Positions 44,898-54,177 of a stretch of DNA of 64,000 nucleotides are shown here, one piece after another. The notes beneath the pieces are model-generated. The model ran no database searches. It was not told where the DNA came from and saw nothing but the letters and a program-made list of their open reading frames with translations. Both the position numbers and the translations under genes were made by a program. This DNA is from Peronospora farinosa (taxonomy: Eukaryota; Oomycota; Peronosporomycetes; Peronosporales; Peronosporaceae). Positions within the stretch are counted from its first letter, which is position 1. Each line of letters opens with the position of its first letter. The stretch covers positions 124,001 through 188,000 of the forward strand of contig CANTFK010000340.1 of NCBI GenBank assembly GCA_947646735.1, written 5' to 3'.

Positions 44898-47793
44898 TCA
44901 GCTTGAGATCTGTACATAGATTCTCAAGGGATCACAAGGTGACAGCTGATGCCATAGTAGGCCATCACTGAAACTAAAGCGATTTAACTTCGATTTCGGT
45001 TGCGACGGAAGAGTAACCTTTCGTCCACCAAAGTGTTCCAATAGCAGGCGACAATGTTCGTCCTGACTGTAACACTCCTTTATATCGGAGGCCATTGAGC
45101 TCGTCACATGGTAGGCCTTCACGGCTGCCAACGTTGACGACTCAACTTGTGCTTTCACACGGGAAACACTTTCCTGGTGTCTTGCCTCGAAGTCTGATCT
45201 GCGCGATAACGCGTCAGCCAATACATTCGACTTACCCGGCTTATATTCAACTTTTAAATTAAATTCATAGAAGAATGTTAGCCGTCTCGCCATCCTAGGC
45301 GAGAAGTGCGGTGAATTTATAGCGGTACGCAGTGATGCGTGATCCGTATAAACCACAAAAGGTTCGGTGCCCAAGAGGTGCACACGAAACTTGCCAAGAG
45401 CATACTTAATTGAAATTATCTCCTTGTCATGCACAAGGTAATTCAGCTCTGCGGCTTTTAAAAGCCGAGACCGATACGAAATGACACGGTAAATGCCGCT
45501 GTCATCCTTCTGCATGAGCGCGCTGCCGATTTCAAAATTTCTTGCATCGCAGACGAAGCTAAAGGGCTTATCCGCGTCTGGCAATGACAAGACCGGTGCC
45601 TCAACAAGAGATTGCTTCACTGATGTTAACGCATCTAATTGCTCCTTTGACCAATTCCATTCTGCATCCTTTTTTTAAAGGTCAGAAAATGGCTTAGTCC
45701 GCTCCGCATAATACTTGCGGTACGTATGCAAGTAAATAGCAAGCTCAAGGAATTGGCGCAGATCCTTCAAGTGTCGTGGGACTGGCCATTCCTTGATAAC
45801 CTTAACCTTTTCTAGGTCTGCTCGTACACCATGTGTAACTACGATGCAGCCCAGCACAGGTATCTCGGGGACCCCTATTACGCAATTTTGCAAGTTAACG
45901 TATAATTGGGCGTCGCCCAGAGTCTGCAATACAGCGTCTAAATGACGCTTGTGCGACTCTATTGCGCTCAGACCTTCCTCCGCCCTGCTATGCACGAATA
46001 CATCGTCAAAGTAATGGGGTTCGTAGGAACGGTGCTTACGCATCACGTGATGCACCACTCGGTTGAATGTTGCCGGAGCATTTTTCAACCCTTGTGGCAT
46101 CACAAGCCACTCCCACAGTATACCGCTTGGGTTTCTTACTGCCGTTTTGGCTACATCGGTATCTCTCATGAGAACCTGATAGTAGCCATCCTTCAGATCC
46201 AACGCGGAAAAGATAGTTGACTTTCCCATGGAATTCAACAAGAAATCTTTCCGCGGGATCGGCGTTTGCGCTGGAATGGTGGCCGTGTTCAGCTTATTAT
46301 AAGCATGAACCACGCGCCATCCACCGGTTGCTTTACGCACAAAGAAGGTCGGGCTGCAGTGAGGAGACTTGCTCTCACGTACATGTCCCACCTTGGATCG
46401 CTTGTCGAAGAACTCATCGATGTAATCGACTTGTTCCTTCGGCAACGGCCATTGCCTGGTCGCACAATACTTGTTGCCAGGCTTCAGGTCAATCTCGTGC
46501 CTGATGCCCCTATCGGCCGTTAGGCGGCTCGGCACTTCTGCTGGAAACACATCACGGTGTTTCCACAAAGCATCATAGATCAGGCTGTCCTTCAAATCTT
46601 CCCAGCTTTTAAAAGTAAACCGTTTCTTCTTGTTGGTTTCCAAGACGCTCTCATCCATTGTGGATGAAGAGCAACAGTCCACCACGTTCTCTTCTGGAAC
46701 TGGTGCGACTATCTCGTGGATCTTTTCTTCCTTTAGTTCGGACAGGAACAGATCCCACGTCATCTCCGAGAGATTTACTATCTCCTCGGCAGATGCCAAG
46801 ACAAGTTGGAGCACCTCAACTGAGGATGAATCCGGCATTTTGTCTTTGACGGCCTCGAACAAGTCGTTCGTAGGTCCGTCCTCTTGGACCGTTACTGATC
46901 CACGGGTCACTCGTTTCGACGTGCCCTTGATCGTCTTAATACGTCTGGTGCTCGTTCTTCGAGTCACCACGACCTTTGACCTGGAAGAAGGTGTCATTGC
47001 TATTTTATCTAGCGCACTCCTTTTAACCGCACCAGGCTCATGGCTCTGTACCGGTACTTGTGGCGCTTGACTTCCTGTCAGCCCACCATCAACTGCCACA
47101 GGCTCTCGGCTCTGTGCAGGGCCATTGTACACATGACTATTTGTCATCGTCCCATTCACTACACCAGTCTCCTCGATCTGGGCAGTAATTTGTGCCATCT
47201 GACTTTCTGTTAGGACACCTCCAACTACTCCAGGCTTGGTAGTACCTGGTGTCAATTGACATACCGTCATCGCACCCTCAACTGTGTTGGACACAGCATC
47301 AGTCACATAAGCCTCTCTCAGGAGCCCATCCTTTCCGTTGTCCTGCGTAGAGTTAGCGACTGTGCGCGTACGCCAGTCAATCCATGGTTGGTGTTTAGCC
47401 AACCAAGGCATGCCCAGGATGATGTCATACGGGCTCTCCATACCTAGCACTGTAAACTTCTCTTTACAAGAGAATTCACGAAAGCTGAAGGCGAGATCAA
47501 CTTGAAATCGCTCCGATTTAACGAGCGTGCCGTTCGATAAACGAATGGTCGCCTCTTCTCGCTTGCCATCCTGGAAAAACGACTCACAGAGCCGCGAGTT
47601 TACACAAAATCCTGTGATGAACCCGAATTAACGAGATGGGCCATCACCTGGTCATAGTTTCGTACTCGAGCGCTATAGACCAAAAGGGTTGAGATCCGAC
47701 CTTTCGGTACCTCAGATACAATGCTACCCATTTTTTCGATAACTCTGAGCATAGGAGTAGCTTCAGAGTCCGCGACAGTAGGGCATCCCGCCC
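44898..47793 (-). pseudogene. right copy RNase H, reverse transcriptase and protease, interrupted
   Basis: Mirror of the left copy: RNase H at 45620-44898, the 591-codon protease-linker-RT frame at 47450-45675, the same stop in the A-rich run between them, and the same NSG protease site and stop near 47627. One residue differs in the linker (APQVPVQ for APQEPVQ). The YFDD box is kept. Confidence 0.88.
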
Positions 47794-48849
47794 CTACTGC
47801 GCTCTCACATTTCCCGACCCATCTTGGGCAGGTGCTGAACCCATTCGTCGTGCACTCTGATTCTTCACACCTCTCTTCGGGTAGGGAGCCTTTTTTCTGA
47901 ATGCCTTAGCACCAACAGCAAGGTTGGCATAGCAGTGAGCCATCATATGGCCGCGCTTACCAGACCACGTTAGCATTGCCTAACTCCATTGGAGTGGCAT
48001 CCGACTTCTCGACCGACGGCTTATAACAAGCTGTCGCCGTAGGCATTGTTGCTCCTCAATCATGGCCATTTCAATAGCCTCCTCCATCGTCTTTGGCACC
48101 TTTATAAAAAGGCCTGACGCGATGGTCTGTGCCGTAGTCCATTTATGCACCTTAATGTGTTCCGGTATCGGACCTACATTAATGGACGCAGACAGCGAAC
48201 GCATCTCCTTCAAATACTCTTGCATATATCGTTTCGCCTGTCGTGCTCCAAAGAAGCGCGCCTGAAGTAAAGCTTCATTATCAGGCGGCTGATACATGGC
48301 GTGAATCTTTGACTTAAAGATCGCCCATAATGGAAACGCATCGGCGTTGCCATAAGCGCAGAGTAAGCCCACTCTGACGCTTTGCCACGCAAAAATTTTA
48401 CATGGCATACGACACCATCCTGGTTTCGTCCTCGATGAGCTGCGCCATACCGCATTGCGTTACGGCTGAAAGTTAGTGGAAAATCGTTGTGGGGAAGTCC
48501 CATCAAACCTCGGAGGGTCCATCCGAATGGGCCTTGGCTGATTAGGCCGAGCAGAAAGCGTCTCAACAGTTCTGTTGAGCGCCTGGTTCCGAGCTTGCTC
48601 ACGCAAGAGCTCATCCTGAGTCTTACTAATGGACTCAGCCGTGGCTTGGCTGTTTGCCACGGATGCATTTCTACGCTGTCCGAGCACAAACGCCTCGAGT
48701 TGCTCCAACCGAGCAACATGTTGCTCAGAAAGACAACTAAAGAGGTTGGCCAGGGCTTGTTTGCCAAGTCCCTGCTCCAAATGCTCAGCCACCTCCCTAT
48801 GGTGTTGGGAGAGTTGAGGAAAGTCTCCCCCATTCATATTGAGGGACAT
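47794..48849 (-). pseudogene. right copy gag, broken by frameshifts
   Basis: Same start (MSLNMNGGDF), same three-frame split and same zinc-knuckle remnant as the left copy. One substitution was noted (Ala to Ser in the DGTAPQ stretch). Sharing all breaks with the left copy means they predate the duplication or were copied between arms. Confidence 0.8.
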
Positions 48850-49139
48850 CCGTAGCCACACGCACGCTCAGAGACGGTCGTGGGAAGTACTACTAGTGCT
48901 ACCAAGTGTAGACGGGCACTTCGAAAGAAGCTGTCACGTACTACGCAAGCACACACCTTCGAGCAGCGGGAGGAAGCGGTTAGAATGTCTTACTTCCGCG
49001 TGCGGTGATGATGGTGTTGGTCGGCGTTAAAAAGCGCTGTATCAACCGTTGCCGGTCGCGTTAAGCGATCCGCGCAACAAACTTCGAAGACAAGAGCTCC
49101 AGTTACGACACTCAGAAGCTTATTCAGCTTCTCGTGCGC

Positions 49140-49499
49140 AGCGTACAATGTTTAGCATAAGTGTACAATGTTTATTAAATTTAAGACTGACTTGTATTGA
49201 ATAGAATTTAACTAAATGTGAATCTAACTACAGATTGGTTTATATGGAAAGATCGGATACGCGTCTCTTTAGAAGCGAATCCCAACTGCGAACTTAAAAT
49301 GTATTTAAGCTCGCTTAATGACGTAACTGACTGACGTCATCCCCATCATTGCGAATACATCTAGTTTCTCACATACACAAGGGTGTGACACAGGTGTTTC
49401 TCACCCAAGCGACAGGTCTTAAGTACTAACGTACCTTATTTGACCTGCCCGTTAAATATCGCATACTCAGCGGGTACAAGTAACGTTGAGCACGTTACA
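49140..49499 (-). repeat. LTR-like end of the right gypsy copy (inner limit approximate)
   Basis: Read on the minus strand it begins TGTAACGTGC at 49499. The outer 196 bp differ strongly from the left end, though blocks such as TTAACGGG, GGGTGAG and GAGCTTAAATAC correspond in order and spacing. It looks like a diverged U3 of the same LTR family. Confidence 0.55.
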
Positions 49500-50280
49500 T
49501 CGTTGACAACAATTACTGACAGCATAAGACAACATACCGTTGAGCAACAATAGCTAAACGAATGCAAAAGACGGATGACACACAAGACAGAAGCTAGCTA
49601 TTGCAAAGACGGATACCACCGTTCCTGGTTTGACAATGCCAATTGAAAGCAGAATAACACAAAAGCAACCGCAACCGTTTCGTAGCTAAAAGCAAAAAGA
49701 TGAATATCACCGTTACTGGTGATAGACAATAGCTAGCAAAATGCTCTCTGCAAACGATGGATGCCACCGTTCCTGGTTGACAATAGGACGCAGACTTTGC
49801 TTTTCTTTCGGCTAGTGGTAACTCAACCTGGGAGTAGATGTGTAGCGAGCGCTTTCGTAAAACTCGTCGGATTTGTTTGGATTGAATCTCCGTATCACCA
49901 AGAAGAAACGATGGGTAAAGGCAGCGGTGGTGGATCAAAGGGTGGAGGTTCAGGATCGAAGGGATCAAGTGGATCAGGAACGAAAGGAACTGGAGGCACA
50001 GCGCCCGCAAAAGCGTCGACCGACAACCGTTCAAACCAGTTAAATCCCAACAACCCGACGTATACCTCGTCACGCGCGAATGGTTAGAGCACTAGCTCAT
50101 CTTATCGACTTGATGCGAACGACTTGATGCAAACGTGTTGATATTATGCGACCACTGCGATGGAGAACACGAATTGAAGGAGAAGGACATATTGAGGTTA
50201 AGAAGTGTTGTTGTCTAGTAACAGGAAAAAGTAGCTTGCCAGTGTGGCACGCAACAAGAATAAGCTCTTTCATCTTTGCA
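49500..50280. repeat. diverged sixth unit of the 1359-bp array
   Basis: It resumes with GTTGACAACAATTACTGAC..., matching the array near 35396, and runs through sub-repeats and the 58-aa gene to about 50280, where it fades into unique sequence. It is visibly more diverged outside the gene than the five left units are from each other. Relative to the break at 36367, about 388 bp of unit sequence are missing across the insertion. Confidence 0.85.
49911..50087 (+). CDS. 58-aa Gly/Ser/Lys-rich protein, array copy 6
   Basis: The frame encodes the same protein as copies 1-4. The leader is different: copies 1-5 have GCGAAGTCACAATTG and a T-run here, while copy 6 has GGATTTGTTTGGATTG. The coding part is kept while the flank has changed, consistent with selection or conversion on the gene. 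The frame is open far upstream (from 49761), but the homologous ATG at 49911 is preferred. Confidence 0.72.
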   Translation: MGKGSGGGSKGGGSGSKGSSGSGTKGTGGTAPAKASTDNRSNQLNPNNPTYTSSRANG

Positions 50281-50462
50281 AAAAGTGTTATCCATCGCTG
50301 TTGTAACATTTGATGTTCTAGAACTCAGTTCGTGAACTCCTTGAAGTTGTTCCTCGAGAATATCCACCTCTTGTGCACGAGACGCTGCGTTTTGGATTTG
50401 TAGCAGCTCTTGGCGTGAACATTCCTTCTTTTGATTCGGAGTAGTATTATTGATTGGCATAC

Positions 50463-50807
50463 ATGGACTTTTTCAAGCAAGCTGCCGAGATATACAATGG
50501 TAGCAGCAGCACCGAGCACAAGAAACAATCGGACAAGGAGTCATTACTCACCAAGGCAATGGAGGCGGCCGAGAAGTATCATGCAAAGGAAAAGGCCGCC
50601 GAGTTTGCGCAGAAGCGAGTCGCCAAGCGGAATGTGGACCAAAAGGACAAGTCGCCAGTTGACAAGGCCGTAGAAGCGGCTGAGGACTTTCTCGCCAAGC
50701 AGGGCCAGCCCAAGTCTCATCACACTGATGAGAAAAAGGACAATCAAATGGGTGACATCTTAGCCAAAGTTAAGGAAGTAGCCACGAACTACTCGAAGAA
50801 GCACTAA
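50463..50807 (+). CDS. 114-aa hydrophilic helical protein
   Basis: A single exon from ATG 50463 gives MDFFKQAAEIYNG..., then strongly charged Ala/Lys/Glu-rich sequence (AMEAAEKYHAKEKAAEF, DKAVEAAEDFLAKQ) ending VATNYSKKH. There is no hydrophobic segment or Cys. Composition and amphipathic helical periodicity resemble hydrophilins and group 3 LEA proteins, which are disordered in water and protect proteins or membranes under water stress. No exact family is recognised. It sits in a run with three other low-complexity hydrophilic genes. Confidence 0.65.
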   Translation: MDFFKQAAEIYNGSSSTEHKKQSDKESLLTKAMEAAEKYHAKEKAAEFAQKRVAKRNVDQKDKSPVDKAVEAAEDFLAKQGQPKSHHTDEKKDNQMGDILAKVKEVATNYSKKH

Positions 50808-51080
50808 ACTTAAGCTCAGAGCTCTAAGCCATCAATGCAACATCCATAAATAGCTCAAACGTCTAAGTGGTTTTTTAACGACAGTTGTCAGCCTGAGTCA
50901 GTGCTGACAGGCGATCGTTCCGACTCCTCGCGTCGCGGAATTCTTGTGCCTGTCTCGAAATAGATCTTGGAAAGTTCGTGCATGGCCATGAAAGGATCGG
51001 ATTGATGTTGGTGACATGATGGTTCACTTTTAATTTTGCAGACAACAAGCAACAACTACAACAACCAAACTACTTTGACG

Positions 51081-51590
51081 ATGGACTCGATGATGAACAA
51101 GACGAAGGACACGGCGGACAAGTACACTGGCGACAAGTCGATGTCGGACCAGGCCAAGGATACTGCAAACAAGTACACTGGCGACAAGTCTATGATGGAC
51201 AAGGCAAAGGACACGGTGAACGACTACACTGGAGGTAATTCGAGCAATAAGTCCATGTCAGACCAGGCTAAGGACACGGCGAACAAGTACACTGGTGAAA
51301 AGTCGTTCTTGGACAAGGCAAAGGACGTTGTGAACGACTACACGGGAGGCAATTCAAGCAACAAGTCGATGTCAGACCAGGCAAAGGACACGGCGGACAA
51401 GTACACTGGTGATAAGTCGATGTCGGACCAGGCCAAGGATACGGCAAACAAGTACACTGGCGACAAGTCCATGATGGACAAGGCAAAGGACACGGTGAAC
51501 GACTACACTGGAGGTAATTCGAGCAATAAGTCCATGTCAGACCAGGCTAAGGACACGGCGAACAAGTACACTAGTCACGATTCGTACTAG
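51081..51590 (+). CDS. 169-aa LEA-like repeat protein
   Basis: A single exon from ATG 51081 begins MDSMMNKTKDTADKYTG. It is built almost wholly of repeats of DKSM(S/M)D(Q/K)AKDTA(N/D)KYTG, some followed by a GNSSN linker; about eight modules are present. Lys/Asp/Thr-rich, Ala-containing modules of this kind are typical of group 3 LEA-like proteins. The nucleotide repeats are also similar, so recent internal duplication is likely. A TTTTAATTTTGCAG at about 51026-51039 could be the 3' end of a 5'UTR intron. The protein has no membrane segment or signal. Confidence 0.75.
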   Translation: MDSMMNKTKDTADKYTGDKSMSDQAKDTANKYTGDKSMMDKAKDTVNDYTGGNSSNKSMSDQAKDTANKYTGEKSFLDKAKDVVNDYTGGNSSNKSMSDQAKDTADKYTGDKSMSDQAKDTANKYTGDKSMMDKAKDTVNDYTGGNSSNKSMSDQAKDTANKYTSHDSY

Positions 51591-52628
51591 AAGAGCGGTG
51601 ACACGGTCTAGGACCAGGCAAATAGATGCCACGAACAAGTATGCTAGAGATACACCATAATCTTCTAAAGCAAATATAAATTCAACTTCGAGTTGTTCTC
51701 TTGTGGAAGACAGCATCAACAAAATTCGTTGTGGGTTTCGTCTTTGAGGTTGTTCGGTCGTAGAAGACTATAACTTGGAGACGAGCAGTCGGAATACGTA
51801 GAGTCGGAATACAGAAACCATGAAAGCACAATAACAATTATAGCAATCAGTACCGCTTTGAAAAGTTAAGATGCCCAGCATCTCATTATACGATGAAAGG
51901 TTGCACTCTCCGTCACTACAGCCAAAGTTTATTGCTCCATAAAAGACATCAAGAAGCTTAGCCTAATCGTTAGCGTCGCTATGGTCACTTTACAACGCAC
52001 AGCCGGGGTGGGATTACTACTGGCAGCCATGGACACTCGCCACGAATATGCGTTGGTAGACATATCGAATACATGTGCCGCTGAACGAGTACTGCTGAAC
52101 CTTCAAATGCAAAGAATAGTCGAGCCTGTTGTGGTTCGTTGACCAAGGCGTAATTGCGTCTTTGCATGTCGAGGTGGTATTCCATACAGCTGTGCTTTTG
52201 GCTCCTCGTGCTATGCGAGCATTGCTCGGGTAGCAATGCAGAATAATCTTTCACGACCTCAAATAGACTTCGATATTTACTAGTCGACGGCTTCTAAAGA
52301 CCAAGATTGTGCCGGCTTTGAGCACGGTACTCACTGAGGCCAATGTCCTGCCCAAAATGCGATCAAGCACGAAGCAGGAGGATGGTCATGGAGCATCATG
52401 TCGTTGTAGGTTGAGACGCAACACTTGCAATTTCTACGAACGGTGAATGATCTAGTTGACTTGTACATGCTGCGACCATGCGGACACCTATAAAAGCGAC
52501 GTTGTTGTCTTTGAGAAATGATTGTTAACGGGGGCTAAGAAAAGTCGTTGACGTTCGAATGAGACGACAATGCTCAAGCATGAATGCCTTTCACAACCGA
52601 AATTGACGTTTTACTCCGACTTGTAAGA
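51591..52628. other. intergenic stretch, no gene seen
   Basis: About 1 kb between two hydrophilic-protein genes. Short frames on the minus strand around 52000-52250 have no recognisable motif. An alternative in-frame ATG for the next gene lies at 52584. Confidence 0.35.
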
Positions 52629-53285
52629 ATGGAAGCGCTTCGAGGGATAATTGACAAGGTAGGCAACAAGTCGAACGACGACGACAAGCATTCAAGATCC
52701 AGCCCGGATGCCAGCTCAGCGTACCGCTCTTCTGATGCCAGTGGGGAGCCTGATGTCGGGACGAAGAGCTACTCACGTGACAAGCGCGGCTCACATGATG
52801 ATTGGGATGATCGTCGCAAAAGTGTCCCCGACACATCGTCATCTTATTCGTCTCGTGCTGGTGGAGACAGTGGATACTCGAGAGGGTCAAGTCGTGGCGC
52901 AGCCTCGGGTCTTGGCAGTGAGAGAAGTGTAACAGGTAATGCGGGACGTATCGACAAGCCAAACTATTCGATGACGGGCGGAGTAGGTAGTTCGTCGAAT
53001 ACGACGGGAAGCAGTAGCGACAACTATTCCGGCATGGGTCGTCGCCACAATACCACGAAGGACTCGCGGCATTCAGCCTATGACGACAACGTCGACTACT
53101 CGAGCAATTCGAGTGGAACTACCGGAGGCCACGTCCAAGATGACGAGACGGGCGAAATGTGTCGTGGCCGTGGTACACGTGGAGAGCGTGGTCACACAAG
53201 CCACTCGGTTGGAGAAGGCATGTCAAGTGGCAAGCACAACCATGGACGCTACGGATCGGCTAGCAATAACAACGACTACAGCTAA
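52629..53285 (+). CDS. 218-aa Ser/Gly/Asp/Arg-rich disordered protein
   Basis: A single exon. I use ATG 52629 (MEALRGIIDKVGNKS) because a short amphipathic start of this kind also opens the two upstream hydrophilic genes; ATG 52584 would add 15 residues. The rest is Ser, Gly, Asp, Asn and Arg with many Tyr (SAYRSS, SGYSRGSSRGA, NYSGMGRRH) and one Cys. Composition suggests a disordered protein, perhaps a stress or RNA-associated condensate-forming type. No family is recognised. Confidence 0.6.
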   Translation: MEALRGIIDKVGNKSNDDDKHSRSSPDASSAYRSSDASGEPDVGTKSYSRDKRGSHDDWDDRRKSVPDTSSSYSSRAGGDSGYSRGSSRGAASGLGSERSVTGNAGRIDKPNYSMTGGVGSSSNTTGSSSDNYSGMGRRHNTTKDSRHSAYDDNVDYSSNSSGTTGGHVQDDETGEMCRGRGTRGERGHTSHSVGEGMSSGKHNHGRYGSASNNNDYS

Positions 53286-54177
53286 GGAGGTGTGAGTCGA
53301 GTGAGGCGAGATACCTCATTGCAATGAGTTACTAGTTTAACAGACCTGGATGGTAAGTTGTAAGTGCACGGCACAATAATCGAAAGGGACTTGTCTTAAT
53401 TAGTATGATACCTAGCGTTTTTCAGCTCGTTACGACATTGCTCACGGTCACCGATATTGTTACTACGTCAGTGCCTCAACAATATTCTTCTCTTTTCATA
53501 ACTTGACCGTGCTGGAACGACATAACTACCGCTACCAACGTATGACAGCGGATGGACTTGTCCACTCCACATTACCACAACTAGTGACGGATAAAACAAG
53601 ATTGTTGCAACCAAAAGGTGGCCGTCGGTCACGCGTGGTCTTGAGACAGGAATATACTGCGTTACATCTGCATATACTTCAATTCCTACGCTAAATGGTG
53701 TAGTGATGTTCATCAGCCGTGCCATTATCTTGACTGTTCTTCGTGTTCCCGAGACTTTCAAGACCCATCGCTTTCCGTAATGGTTGACTGTCTTGCTTTT
53801 CGATTGAGAATTATGTAAGCGAGAAGGAAGACAGGTCGATACCGATTAATCCTCGTCTAGTGCAAAGTAGTCGATGTATCAAACTTCTTAACACAATCGA
53901 CCCCGTAGGATTGAGCACTACAGCTTTGAGCGCCCATATGTCGACATTTTGAAATATTTGTCGCCGGTTTGCAAGGTGGAAGAGATAATGCATACAACTA
54001 TTATACACATGTACCAAGTCACTGCATTCAAATCAAGTAAATGGGGTGCGAAGAATGACGCTTTGCAGCTTGGTGCTTGATCTCACTTGTCGCTGGATCT
54101 ATACAGACGAGTGGCGGTCGAAATCCGTTGGTGCTAAAGACTTCGACGTTGGAATGTAGGAAAACGGCAGCTCTTCT
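53286..54177. other. intergenic stretch, no gene seen
   Basis: 892 bp between the disordered-protein gene and the 3' end of the acidic repeat protein. A 97-codon minus-strand frame at 53468-53761 has no recognisable domain. Confidence 0.35.

Larger units (their letters stand above)
36388..49499. mobile_element. composite of two inverted Ty3/gypsy LTR retroelements (large palindrome)
   Basis: A left copy on + and a right copy on - face each other tail to tail. Paired positions sum to 85893 from the outer ends to beyond 41801/44092, so over about 5.5 kb the arms have no net length difference. Inner to that, the right arm lacks two stretches of about 10-11 bp. Homology runs from about 36590 to 42531 on the left and from 49303 to 43383 on the right. 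Each outer end begins TGT(T/A)AC, like an LTR, but the outermost ~200 bp of the two differ strongly. No second LTR is seen for either copy. Domain order per copy is gag, zinc knuckle, protease, RT, RNase H, integrase. No target-site duplication is evident (CTAAT versus TCGTT). Confidence 0.9.

Noticed and set aside
36383..49504. 5-bp target-site duplication around the composite element
   Set aside because: CTAAT on the left and TCGTT on the right do not match.
53468..53761. 97-codon minus-strand frame as a gene or retroelement fragment
   Set aside because: No motif could be matched and no neighbouring exon joins in phase.
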